From Acetobacter senegalensis (lineage in GTDB: Bacteria; Pseudomonadota; Alphaproteobacteria; Acetobacterales; Acetobacteraceae), in contig NZ_LHZU01000138.1 in NCBI RefSeq assembly GCF_001580995.1, positions 29,446-93,445 on the forward strand: a DNA stretch of 64,000 nucleotides. The letters run 5' to 3'. Below the pieces are notes generated by a model. The model was not told the origin of the DNA and ran no database searches. It worked only from the letters and a program-made list of their open reading frames with translations. Below are positions 54,315 through 63,334 of the stretch, one piece after another. The translations under genes and the position numbers were made by a program. Each line of letters starts with the position of its first letter. Position 1 is the first letter of the stretch.

Positions 54315-55916
54315 ATGTCGGTCAGTCGTCGGTCGCTTTTATTAGGGGGTATGGCAGGATTTGCCGGAAGCAGCTTCATGCTGCGGCAGGCATTTGCAGC
54401 AGAACAGGCCCCGCGCAATATTGAAAAAAATCCGAAATTTGTGTCAACGCCCTTTACCTTGGGCGTGGCCTCGGGTGACCCGGAAGCAGATGGGTTTGTA
54501 ATCTGGACCCGTCTTGCCCCCACGCCGCTTGAAGAAGCTGGTGGAATGGTTTTGAAACCTATGTGGGTGAACTGGGAAGTTTCGGAAGACGAGCATATGT
54601 CTCGCATAGTGGCGCGAGGGCAGGCGTTAGCGCATCCGGAACTGGCGCATTCTGTGCATGTTGAGGTGGCCGGATTGAAGGCAGCGCGCCCCTATTGGTA
54701 TCGTTTCCGCGTTGCGGATTACCAAAGCGCGCTAGGGCGCGCGCAAACGCTGCCTGCGGCTGGAGCATCTGTAGAGAGAGTCCGTTTTGCCGTTGCCGGA
54801 TGCCAGCATTATGAAGAAGGACATTACACAGCCTGGCGCGCCATTGCGCAGGAACCTGTTGATTTTGTCTATCACTATGGCGATTACATTTACGAGGGCG
54901 CGGATAGCGGGCCCGGATACCGTAAAATCAACGGCCAGCCCTTCAAGGTACTGCGCAGGCATATGGGGCCGGAATGTTATTCGTTAGATGAATATCGCCG
55001 CCGTTATGCTCAATATAAAACTGATCCGGATCTTCAGGCGGCGCATGCTGCGACATCATGGTTTGTGAGCTTTGACGATCATGAAGTAGATAATAACTGG
55101 GCAGGCGATACGGATCAGGACGGCACGCCGGAGGAGGTATTCCTGTTTCGTCGGGCCGTTGCCATGCAGGCCTATTATGAACATATGCCATTGCGGCGCA
55201 GGTCTTTGCCAAATGGCAGCCATATGCAGATCTACAGAACTGCACGGTATGGTGATTTGCTGAACGTTTTTGTGCTTGATACGCGGCAATACCGGAGCGA
55301 TCAGGTTTACGGTGACAAAGATGGTCCGCAGGGGAAAGATGTGTGGGCCGCAAACCGTAGCATGATGGGGCAGACGCAGGAGCAGTGGCTGTTCAACGGG
55401 TTGGCGCAGTCCGATACACGGTGGAACCTGTTGGCGCATCAGGTCATGATGCTGAATCTGGCACATCGTAAATCGGCCAGTTCCCCGCTTCTTTACAGTA
55501 TGGATCAATGGTCAGGCTATCTTTATAGCCGTAAACGCCTGCTTGAGTTTGTTCAGGCTCATTGTCCGGGCAACGTGGTGAACGTGACGGGGGATGCACA
55601 CCGACACTTTGCTGGGGATCTGCTGGTCAATCCGGACGACAAACAGCCTGCTTCTGTGGAGTTTCTGGCAACGTCTATTACATCAGGCTCAGATGGTGTG
55701 GGCGATGATGATGCTTTCAGCCAGTCGGTTCGGCACGAAAACCCTTGGCTGAAAGCCACAACAGATAAACGCGGTTACGTTCTGTGTGATGTTGGCCGTG
55801 ACCAGTGGAGAGGAGATCTGAAAATAGTCGATCAGGTCATGCAGCCTAACGGGGTGACGTCCACCTATGCCAGCTTTGTCACGGAAAGAGGGCATCCGGG
55901 TTTGCAGAAAGCGTAG
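54315..55916 (+). CDS. phoD: Alkaline phosphatase/phosphodiesterase PhoD, Tat-exported
   Basis: A 533-residue PhoD enzyme that hydrolyses phosphate mono- and diesters outside the cytoplasm and in Bacillus uses iron and calcium. The start MSVSRRSLLLGGMAGFAG, a twin-arginine signal ending AFA, follows GGAGGG by about six bases. The PhoD N-domain (FTLGVASGDPEADGFVIWTRLAP) precedes catalytic blocks AGCQHYEEGHYTAWRAI, HYGDYIYEG, FDDHEVDNNW, DTRQYRSDQ and VTGDAHRHFAGD, which include the metal ligands. It is separated from the receptor gene only by a hairpin, so partial co-transcription is likely. Confidence 0.92.
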   Translation: MSVSRRSLLLGGMAGFAGSSFMLRQAFAAEQAPRNIEKNPKFVSTPFTLGVASGDPEADGFVIWTRLAPTPLEEAGGMVLKPMWVNWEVSEDEHMSRIVARGQALAHPELAHSVHVEVAGLKAARPYWYRFRVADYQSALGRAQTLPAAGASVERVRFAVAGCQHYEEGHYTAWRAIAQEPVDFVYHYGDYIYEGADSGPGYRKINGQPFKVLRRHMGPECYSLDEYRRRYAQYKTDPDLQAAHAATSWFVSFDDHEVDNNWAGDTDQDGTPEEVFLFRRAVAMQAYYEHMPLRRRSLPNGSHMQIYRTARYGDLLNVFVLDTRQYRSDQVYGDKDGPQGKDVWAANRSMMGQTQEQWLFNGLAQSDTRWNLLAHQVMMLNLAHRKSASSPLLYSMDQWSGYLYSRKRLLEFVQAHCPGNVVNVTGDAHRHFAGDLLVNPDDKQPASVEFLATSITSGSDGVGDDDAFSQSVRHENPWLKATTDKRGYVLCDVGRDQWRGDLKIVDQVMQPNGVTSTYASFVTERGHPGLQKA

Positions 55917-56142
55917 AGACTGGTTGGGTTTATCAAAGCCCATTTTTGAAGAGGAAGGCTGCACTCTACACCGTGAGCCTTTCTTCAGGGGCGGACGGCG
56001 CTGAGGGGTATTGGCGTTTCTTTTGCGCAAGGGGCAGATTAATCAGGAAGCACAGCTAAACATCATAAGAAGGAAGGGGGCGTTGCGGCAATGATGTCCT
56101 TTTCCGCTGTGCTGTCCCTTCCTTGCGCGCAGGCTCCTCTTT

Positions 56143-56481
56143 TCAGAACAGGCGGCTACCATCGGGCACAGTACGTTCAGGCACAGCCAGAACAACCTGT
56201 TTGTGTTCGTCAGGAAACCCCAAGGTCAAAACTTCGGAAATAAAAGGGCCAATCTGGCGGGGTGGCAGGTTCACGACACAGGCAACCTTGCGGCCAATCA
56301 GATCCTCAGCAGTATACAGGTCTGTAATCTGCGCGCTGGAGCGTTTCAGGCCAATTTGTGGACCAAGGTTGATGGTCAGTTTCCATGCCGGTTTCCGTGC
56401 TTCCGGAAAAGGCTGGACATCCGTGATTGTCCCGACACGGACATCAATTTTAACGAAGTCATCAATAGAAATCATGCTCAT
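56143..56481 (-). CDS. csaA: CsaA-type tRNA-binding-domain protein
   Basis: A 112-residue protein made of one tRNA-binding (EMAP II-like) fold, typical of CsaA, a dimer described as export chaperone. It shows DDFVKIDVRVGTITDVQPFPEARKPAWKL, KRSSAQITDLY, IGRKVACVVNLPPRQIGPFISEVLTLG and the end PDGSRLF, all close to CsaA. The start MSMISID has AGGAAAAGAG about six bases upstream. It stands alone on the leftward strand between the two TonB modules. Confidence 0.92.
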   Translation of the reverse strand: MSMISIDDFVKIDVRVGTITDVQPFPEARKPAWKLTINLGPQIGLKRSSAQITDLYTAEDLIGRKVACVVNLPPRQIGPFISEVLTLGFPDEHKQVVLAVPERTVPDGSRLF

Positions 56482-57203
56482 GAATGGCTCTTTTCCTACA
56501 GCGGGGTGCAAATTTCAAACAGCTTCCAAACGGCAAATTCAAAATCGGTTCGACGTTTGGGCACTGTTTGAGGGACGGAATGATATGTCAGCGTGCGGGT
56601 AATGACAAAGGAAAGGGTGGCAACGTCCTGTCCAAGTGGCAAGTATTTTCCCGCAGAATGCTGTAGAGTGGAGAAAAGTGTTCCCGGCTGGAGGCATCTT
56701 GCCTTTCTTGGGCAGAGGAAGCTGGTGGTTCATGGGTCTCGCACGGGCTACCAAAAAAAGAGAGCGGAGTGGGGCCTCGATAAAGCGAGGCGCGGCTTGC
56801 GTGGTCTCTTCACGATCAGAATGATTGGGGGCTGCGTGGGCGGACAGAGTAGTATGCAGTCTCTGCAACCGCGTCTGTAACAAACCTTCCATCATGAAAA
56901 TAGCGAAGAGGCTCCGGATGGAGGCAAGCACACGGGCTCGTGATCAAAGTTTATGAGAGCTTTAGTATGGCGGGATATGAACCTGTTTTTCGCCGGGGTG
57001 CGTAGCTTTTTGTGACTCTGGAGCCTGCATGGTTATTCCCTGCTCAGTTCGTCAGTGAAGCACGGGCGGGGCAAGGCTGATCAAATAGGGAAGGTGCTTG
57101 AAATGTGCAATCGAAGATAATAAGAACAATTCGCACTTACGGATGGCGCTGAACTATAAGGATCCTTCTTTTTTGGGGAAGGTGGCGAAGAAGGGTACGG
57201 ATC
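56482..57203. other. Gene-poor stretch between csaA and the second FecI gene
   Basis: Open frames on both strands here are short, overlap each other and show no family features. The promoter of the sigma factor gene must lie near 57100-57190. No repeat, RNA gene or clear transposase fragment was recognised. Confidence 0.45.
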
Positions 57204-57716
57204 TTGGTGCAGCAAGGCGTGTTACTGGCCTTATATTCAACGTATCGCCGTGACCTCATAAATTACGCCAATAGTTTTACGGGCGATATGGCGCGGGCAG
57301 AGGATATTGTGCAGGAGGCGTGGCTGCGCCTTCAGGATGCCGCACAGAAGCAGGGTTTTCGGTCTCCGCGGAGCTATCTGTACAGTATTGTCCGCAACCT
57401 CGCGCTTGATGGCCGCCGCCGGGAAAAGCGCGAGCGAATGGTTGTGGTGTCTCAACCGCTGGATACGGTGGCAGAGATATCAGCCGACCGTCAGCCGTCT
57501 GTTGATCAGGTGCTTCTTCATCGGGATGAGATGGAACGTTTGTATGCCGCTCTGGCCGAATTGCCTGAACGGACACGCATAGCCTTTGAAATGCATCGCT
57601 TTGGGGAACGAAAACTGCGCGAAATTGCTGCGTTTCTTGATGTTTCCGTGGCCAAGGCTCATACGCTTGTTGTTGAGGCGCTGGAGCACTGCAAGGAGCG
57701 TCTGGATCAGCCATGA
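57204..57716 (+). CDS. ECF sigma factor, FecI type
   Basis: A 170-residue sigma factor. Region 2: LYSTYRRDLINYANSFTGDMARAEDIVQEAWLRL and YLYSIVRNLALDGRRR. Region 4: LPERTRIAFEMHRFGERKLREIAAFLDVSVAKAHTLVVEAL. The start is TTG (57204) or the adjacent GTG; no ATG is available before region 2. A FecR gene and an STN-containing receptor gene follow on the same strand, the standard FecI-FecR-FecA arrangement. Confidence 0.88.
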   Translation: MVQQGVLLALYSTYRRDLINYANSFTGDMARAEDIVQEAWLRLQDAAQKQGFRSPRSYLYSIVRNLALDGRRREKRERMVVVSQPLDTVAEISADRQPSVDQVLLHRDEMERLYAALAELPERTRIAFEMHRFGERKLREIAAFLDVSVAKAHTLVVEALEHCKERLDQP

Positions 57717-57885
57717 TGTCACGCAGCACAGAATGGCACGCCCTTGCCGCACAGGAAGAGGCGGTCTTTGTGGAAATACCATGTCTTCGCTCGTCTGATA
57801 AACGAGGGAGCGCCGATGTGCGTAGCGGTCCGGCACGCGGAATGTTGTGGTGGGATCATGCGGCGGGCTGCGTTGAAGGATAGAC

Positions 57886-58842
57886 ATGGCGGCATATTCT
57901 GAACAGGAGAGGCGACAAGCCTCCAAAGAAGCGTCGGCATGGTTTGTCCTTCTACAGGAAGACCCTGAGGATAGCGGGCAGCGCACCAGATTTGAGGCAT
58001 GGCGTGCCTCATCACCCCTGAACGCGCAAGCGTGGGAAATCATGCAGCGCACGGTGGGCGTTATCGCCCGCATGCCGCCACAGAATACGGGAAACTGGCA
58101 AAGCGGCCGGCAACACGCTCGCTGGTGGTCCCGGCGGTTTGCCATGCAGGGCGTTACGGTGCTTGCGGCAGCGGCCTGCGTTGCACTTGTGGTTTTTCCT
58201 TATATAGCGGTGCGGCTTCAGGCAGATTGCATGACCGCAACGGCTGAAACACAAAACGTAACGTTGGCGGACGGAAGTACGGCCAGACTGGCGCCACAAA
58301 GCGCCATAGCAATAGACTATTCTAATGGGTACAGGCAGATCAGGCTGTTAGCCGGAGAGGCGTTTTTTACCGTCAAGCATGATCCTGCCCGGCCCTTTGT
58401 TGTGATGGCGGGGGCCGTGCGGACAACGGATATCGGGACCGTGTTTGATGTCCGGCGCAAAGGGGCGGATGTTATTGTGGCGGTGCGCGATGGGCGCGTT
58501 AAGGTTGAAGGAGGGGCCGCGCTGCAGGGTGGTCAGGAACTTGGCGCGGGTGAGGTGCTTGATGTGCAGGAGAAGGGCGCTTATCGGAGCACGATAACAC
58601 CAGATCATGTTGGCGCATGGGGAGAAGGCTGGCTGGTTGCGGATGAGGAACCCATGAGCGACGTTGTGGACCGTTTGCGTCCGTGGCTTGGGGCGCATGT
58701 GGTGATGGCTTCCCCTCACGCAGCGCGGCATATTACCGGCGTTTATAATCTTGCCGCGCCTCAGGAGGCGTTGCGGGCCGTGGCCAAGGCTCAGGCCTCT
58801 GAAATTTATCGGTTTTCCTCCTGGTTCGAGGTGGTGCGCTAA
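57886..58842 (+). CDS. FecR-family anti-sigma factor / signal relay
   Basis: A 318-residue inner-membrane protein. An N-terminal cytoplasmic domain (ASAWFVLLQEDPEDSGQRTRFEAWRASSPLNAQAW) is followed by one membrane helix (FAMQGVTVLAAAACVALVVFPYIAV). The periplasmic FecR domain has VTLADGSTARLAPQSAI, LLAGEAFFTVKHDPARPFVV and TDIGTVFDVRRKGADV. The C-terminal part (MSDVVDRLRPWLGAHV) contacts the receptor STN domain in FecR. It lies 169 bases after the sigma factor gene and 179 before the receptor gene. Confidence 0.9.
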   Translation: MAAYSEQERRQASKEASAWFVLLQEDPEDSGQRTRFEAWRASSPLNAQAWEIMQRTVGVIARMPPQNTGNWQSGRQHARWWSRRFAMQGVTVLAAAACVALVVFPYIAVRLQADCMTATAETQNVTLADGSTARLAPQSAIAIDYSNGYRQIRLLAGEAFFTVKHDPARPFVVMAGAVRTTDIGTVFDVRRKGADVIVAVRDGRVKVEGGAALQGGQELGAGEVLDVQEKGAYRSTITPDHVGAWGEGWLVADEEPMSDVVDRLRPWLGAHVVMASPHAARHITGVYNLAAPQEALRAVAKAQASEIYRFSSWFEVVR

Positions 58843-59021
58843 CCCTGAAAAGGGGGATGAGCGCGAAAAAAATCAATCTTGTGGAACTTTTTCTGGAAAA
58901 GCATTTCCCCCGAACGTCTCAGGAGCGGGAATGCGAATGCAAGCAGATCGCAATAACGCGGTGCCGAAACCTGTCTCCTTTGCTTCCTGGTTGATCATGT
59001 TGCGTGAAGGGATAAGCAGAG

Positions 59022-61595
59022 GTGTGGTCCGGGATTGAATACTTCCTGATAAAAGGAAGAAAGAAGAGGAGTTTTCTACTTTTTGTCAGTGCAGCCATGG
59101 CTGTGTCTCTCCCTTCAGTCATACTGGCAGCTTCAAACCCAACAGCGCAGACGCAGGATGCCGGTGCGCGGGTGTTTGATGTTCCCGCACAATCCTTGTC
59201 CGCAGCCTTGATGCGTTTCAGCCAGCAGGCCGGTGTGCAGGTTACTGCGGATTCAACCATTTTGCGGGGTGTACAGACCTCAGGCGTGCATGGCCGTCTC
59301 ACCGTGCAGCAGGCGCTGGCGCAACTGCTGGCGGGCACGGGGTTGAGCTATGTTCCCTCGGGCCGCGGCACCGTGATGCTGACCCGGGCTGCAAAAAACA
59401 TCGTTCTGGGGCCGGTGCGGGTTCATGGTTCGTTTATGCGGGAATCAGCCATCGGGCCGGGCGTGGGGTATGTGGCGCAGACCTCTTTGTCTGGTACAAA
59501 AACCGATACGCCCATAATGGAAATTCCTAATTCCATTTATGTTGTCACCAAACAGCAGATGCAGGATCAGCAGGTTCAGAACCTTGCCGAGGCTTTGCGC
59601 TACACCCCAGGTATTTATGCAGAAGGCATGGGGCAGCAGACAAACGGGGCGGCAGCCGGTTTTGGCCATGGGTCCTACATGCAGCGCGGGTTTTCCTCGG
59701 CACAGTTTATTGATGGTATGATCAGTAATTCTGAGGTTGCGCTGGACCCGTCCTTTATTGAACGTGTTGAGACAATCAACGGCCCGTCTTCCGTCATGTA
59801 TGGGCAGTCTTCTCCCGGTGGTATTATCAATGAAACGTTAAAACGCCCCACCGATACGCCCTTGCGGGCTGTATCGGTAGGGTTTGGGAACTGGAACCGG
59901 TATCAGGCCACGTTTGATATCAGCGACAAGATTACAAAATCCGGCAATCTCAAATACCGGATAGCGGCCATTGGTGTCTCTCAGGATACGCAGACAGATT
60001 ACGTTCGCTATCATCGGGTAGGCGTATCACCCTCCCTGAAGTGGGATATTGATGAGAATACGGATCTGACCGTTATCGGGAATTACGTCTATACTCCCGA
60101 AGATGGTGCTTATTCCTCTTACCTTCCGGCTGTGGGGACCATTTTTCCCGGCCGGTATGGACGCCTTTCCCGGCATCTTTTCATGGGTGAACCGGGTTGG
60201 AACAATCATAAGGAAACGGGCGCACTTTTTGAATATGTGTTTTCCCATCGCTTCAATTCTCATCTGACTTTTCAGCAGACGTTCCGATACGAGGAATCAA
60301 AAACAAATTTCAGCTACGTTTATACCAAATCCGGTGCGTTGGAGGATGATGGCGTCACCCAGCCGCGTGTTGCATTTGCAGTGCCAAACACTACCCGCAC
60401 GGCATCACTGGACAGCCGCCTTCTGGGACAATTCAATACGGGCAAGGTCAAGCATACCGCCATCGCCGGTGTTGATTTCTGGGATTACCATTCCACTGGT
60501 GATTATTACAGGTCTGATGCCAACAGCCTGAATGTGTATGCGCCCCAGTATGGTCAATTCACGCCGTCTTTTGGGTATCCAGGGATGGGGCCAGCCAATG
60601 CAAATTCATGGTCGTGGTTCGGGCGTGACACATATGATCAGGTTGGCGTCTATTTTCAGGATCAGATCAAATACAAACGGCTCACCGTTACGCTAGGCGG
60701 ACGGGAAGACTGGTATTCACAATATTCGTGGTCGCAATCCAACACGCCTGCCACGGGGGAAAGCACAACAACCAGATCACCTTTTTCCACGCAGGCTTTT
60801 ACCTGGCGTGCGGGGGCGACTTACGAATTTGATTTTGGGCTGGCTCCCTATTTCAGTTACGCTACCTCTTTCCAGCCGCAGACAGGCACGGACTCTCACG
60901 GGAACGCATTCAAGCCCACCAAAGGCGCGCAGTATGAAGCAGGGTTGAAATACAAGCCCCACGGCTTTGATGCGCTGTTTACAGCATCTGCGTTCCATAT
61001 TGATCAGACAAATGTTCTGACGCAGGACCCGGACAACGCAAATTTTTCAGTGCAGAGCGGGAAGGTGACTTCCAAAGGGGTTGAGGTTTCTGCGCAGGCA
61101 AACATAACAAAAAATCTGCGCCTGATTGCATCCTATACTTACGATGATGCACGCTACAGCAAGAGCACCAACACGGTTGTTCCTTACTATTATGATCCCA
61201 CATCAAATTCGGCGGGGTATCATATGCGGCAGGGGGAAAAGACGCCTCTTCAGGGGAAATACGTCAATGCCCTGCCACGGAACATGACATCTCTTTTTGT
61301 GAATTACGCCCTGCCGGGCAAGATCTTGTCCGGGCTGGAACTCAATTTTGGCGTTCGCTATGTTGGGTGGACCTACGCGAATACTGCCAATTCCTTCAAG
61401 ATTCCGGCTTTTATTCTCTTTGATACCGGCATGCGGTATGATTTTGGAAAAGCTGCGTCTTTTCTGAAAGGGCTTGAGGGGCAGGTGACACTCTCAAACC
61501 TTACCAACAAGTACTACATCACCTCCTGCGGCACCACGCAGTGTTATCTGGGGCAGGGGCGACGGGTGTATGGCAATCTGAGCTACCATTGGTAA
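59022..61595 (+). CDS. TonB-dependent siderophore-type receptor with STN domain
   Basis: An 857-residue FecA-like transducer. A signal peptide (about 10-36, KKRSFLLFVSAAMAVSLPSVILA) is followed by the STN domain (FDVPAQSLSAALMRFSQQAGVQVT to GTVMLTRA). The plug shows IPNSIYVVTKQQMQDQQVQNLAEALRYTPGI and ERVETINGPSSVMYGQSSPGGIINETLKRP, the typical siderophore-receptor signature. The barrel ends in the terminal Trp of GNLSYHW. The start is a GTG with a weak ribosome site. With the FecI/FecR pair upstream, iron chelate uptake is the best guess. Confidence 0.92.
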   Translation: MWSGIEYFLIKGRKKRSFLLFVSAAMAVSLPSVILAASNPTAQTQDAGARVFDVPAQSLSAALMRFSQQAGVQVTADSTILRGVQTSGVHGRLTVQQALAQLLAGTGLSYVPSGRGTVMLTRAAKNIVLGPVRVHGSFMRESAIGPGVGYVAQTSLSGTKTDTPIMEIPNSIYVVTKQQMQDQQVQNLAEALRYTPGIYAEGMGQQTNGAAAGFGHGSYMQRGFSSAQFIDGMISNSEVALDPSFIERVETINGPSSVMYGQSSPGGIINETLKRPTDTPLRAVSVGFGNWNRYQATFDISDKITKSGNLKYRIAAIGVSQDTQTDYVRYHRVGVSPSLKWDIDENTDLTVIGNYVYTPEDGAYSSYLPAVGTIFPGRYGRLSRHLFMGEPGWNNHKETGALFEYVFSHRFNSHLTFQQTFRYEESKTNFSYVYTKSGALEDDGVTQPRVAFAVPNTTRTASLDSRLLGQFNTGKVKHTAIAGVDFWDYHSTGDYYRSDANSLNVYAPQYGQFTPSFGYPGMGPANANSWSWFGRDTYDQVGVYFQDQIKYKRLTVTLGGREDWYSQYSWSQSNTPATGESTTTRSPFSTQAFTWRAGATYEFDFGLAPYFSYATSFQPQTGTDSHGNAFKPTKGAQYEAGLKYKPHGFDALFTASAFHIDQTNVLTQDPDNANFSVQSGKVTSKGVEVSAQANITKNLRLIASYTYDDARYSKSTNTVVPYYYDPTSNSAGYHMRQGEKTPLQGKYVNALPRNMTSLFVNYALPGKILSGLELNFGVRYVGWTYANTANSFKIPAFILFDTGMRYDFGKAASFLKGLEGQVTLSNLTNKYYITSCGTTQCYLGQGRRVYGNLSYHW

Positions 61596-61838
61596 GGCAG
61601 GGTATCACGGATTTGTCAGGCCCTGTTTTCAGATAAAATGGGGCAACACGTAAAAAAACGGGCTGCTTGTTCGTCCATGTAAGTAAGAGAGGTGGCTTGA
61701 ACGCCCGTTGAGGCGTCGTGTGTGTCCTCTAGCATGTTTTCCAGAAGCCAGAGGGCGCATGATGATGGAACGGATGAGCCTTGATCCAGCGCGTTTTTGC
61801 GATTTACTCGCACACGCATGTCTGATCGGGGGCGGTAA

Positions 61839-63083
61839 ATGACCACGCGAACACTCCGCCGCTGGTTTGTGGTGCATAAATGGTCCAGCCTGGTGTGTAC
61901 CCTTTTTCTGCTGATTGTGTGTGTCACAGGTTTGCCCATGCTGTTTTCAGAACAGATATGGGACACGTTTGTGGGCGATGATGACCCACCCTATGAGGTT
62001 CTGCCTCCCGGCACACCCAACGCCAGTCTGGATACGCTTGTAGAAAAAGCGCGGGCCATGTTTCCGGGGCAGATTATCACCAATGTGTCTCCCATGGATG
62101 ATGAACCTGCTGTTCTGCTTTCCATGGCGCCAAGCTGGCAGGCGCTTGAGGAAGACAAGAAGTATCCAGACCGTAATTCCAGCCACTGGATCAAGTTTGA
62201 CGCGCGCACCGCCAAGGTGCTTGAACAGTCTCGCCCTGCCAACGCTCCCCCGGAACCCCGCACATGGACCGGTCTGATTATGGGAACGTGCACCCGCCTG
62301 CACATCAACCTGTTTGCCGGACTGCCCGGAGCATTGTTCATGGGGGCCATGGGTGGGGTGTTTGTGGTCTCATTGATATCCGGCACGGTCTTGTATGGGC
62401 GTTTCATGAAGCGGTTACCGTTTGGCGCTGTGCGGAGAGACCGTGCTTCTCGCCTGACGTGGTTGGATCTGCATAATCTGTTGGGGGTTGCCACGCTGGT
62501 GTGGGCACTGGTGGTTGGCTTTACCGGGCTAGTGAATGAATTGCAGAGGCCACTTTTTGGCCTGTGGCGCGTGACGGATGTGCGGCAGATTTTAAAGCCT
62601 TATGCCAATCTGCCTGTACCGTCGCAGGATCATCTTGCGTCCGTGCAGGCTGCGTTTGAAACTGCCAGAAAGGCGGCTCTGGGCAACGAGGTGACAGGCC
62701 TTTCCTTTCCCGGTGCGTCTTTTGGCAGCCCGGTGCATTACGTGTTGTGGACCAGAGGTGCTACGCCCTTGCGTGCCCGCCTGTTTACCCCGGTTCTGGT
62801 GGATGCCCGTACCGGCGCTTTGACGGGTGCGTATCCGATGCCGTGGTATCTGCGGTTTCTTGAAGTGTCACGCCCGCTTCACTTTGGGGATTACGGGGGC
62901 ATGCCGCTTCGTATTCTCTGGGCGTTGCTCGATTGTGTTGTGATTGGCGTGCTTGTAAGCGGCGTGGTGCTGTGGGCAGGCAAAAGAAAGATAGCAACAG
63001 ACGCACGCCTGCGCGCGCTGGGGTATGCGCTTGATGAAGGAGAGGTCTCGCCTGTTTCGGCTTTGGCGAAGGGGGTGTCATGA
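61839..63083 (+). CDS. PepSY-associated membrane protein (PiuB-like)
   Basis: A 414-residue inner-membrane protein of the PepSY_TM family, often found with siderophore receptors and thought to act in ferric-siderophore reduction or handling. The first helix is WSSLVCTLFLLIVCVTGLPMLF, followed by a periplasmic PepSY-like part. Helices FMGAMGGVFVVSLISGTVLYG and LLGVATLVWALVVGFTGLVN come next, then a second periplasmic part and a last helix (ILWALLDCVVIGVLVSGVVLW). His residues near helix ends (RLHINLFAGLPG, LDLHNLLG, RPLHFGDYGG) could bind heme. The gap from the receptor gene is 243 bases; it overlaps the next gene by four. Confidence 0.88.
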   Translation: MTTRTLRRWFVVHKWSSLVCTLFLLIVCVTGLPMLFSEQIWDTFVGDDDPPYEVLPPGTPNASLDTLVEKARAMFPGQIITNVSPMDDEPAVLLSMAPSWQALEEDKKYPDRNSSHWIKFDARTAKVLEQSRPANAPPEPRTWTGLIMGTCTRLHINLFAGLPGALFMGAMGGVFVVSLISGTVLYGRFMKRLPFGAVRRDRASRLTWLDLHNLLGVATLVWALVVGFTGLVNELQRPLFGLWRVTDVRQILKPYANLPVPSQDHLASVQAAFETARKAALGNEVTGLSFPGASFGSPVHYVLWTRGATPLRARLFTPVLVDARTGALTGAYPMPWYLRFLEVSRPLHFGDYGGMPLRILWALLDCVVIGVLVSGVVLWAGKRKIATDARLRALGYALDEGEVSPVSALAKGVS

Positions 63084-63334
63084 AGATCACTCCGCCGCCG
63101 GAGGGCGCTTTTTCCGTTGTGTCTGAAGCACGTGGCCGCCCGCAGATTGCTGTGTGGCGGTGGCCCATTGCGCTGGGCGCACTCACGGTGTTTGGCCTGT
63201 TCTCTGCCCTGCTGGGGCAGAAGGGGCTCTGGCTGGTGCTTTCATGGATCAGCCTTTCCATTCCCTTTATCGTGACGGTGGTCTGCCTCCTGCAAGCGTG
63301 GTGCGTCCCATCAGTCAAAGGAGGTCGCTCATGA
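63080..63334 (+). CDS. Small two-helix membrane protein
   Basis: An 84-residue protein with a short soluble start and two hydrophobic segments (WPIALGALTVFGLFSALLG and LVLSWISLSIPFIVTVVCLLQAW). Such small proteins often sit between PepSY proteins and exbB in iron-uptake operons. ATGA overlaps link it to both neighbours, so it is surely translated as part of the operon. Function unknown. Confidence 0.75.
   Translation: MKITPPPEGAFSVVSEARGRPQIAVWRWPIALGALTVFGLFSALLGQKGLWLVLSWISLSIPFIVTVVCLLQAWCVPSVKGGRS

Noticed and set aside
56070..56124. AAGGAAGGG/CCCTTCCTT inverted repeat between phoD and csaA as terminator
   Set aside because: The loop is 37 bases and no T-run follows; low-complexity purine run makes chance pairing likely.
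56539..56931. Leftward open frame of 130 codons between csaA and the FecI gene
   Set aside because: No recognisable domain or ribosome site, and overlapping frames of similar length exist on the other strand.
58880..58930. GGAAA and GTCTC boxes upstream of the siderophore receptor, and similar ones near 51280-51315, as FecI-type promoters
   Set aside because: The spacing differs (about 16 versus 21 bases), so a common promoter cannot be claimed.
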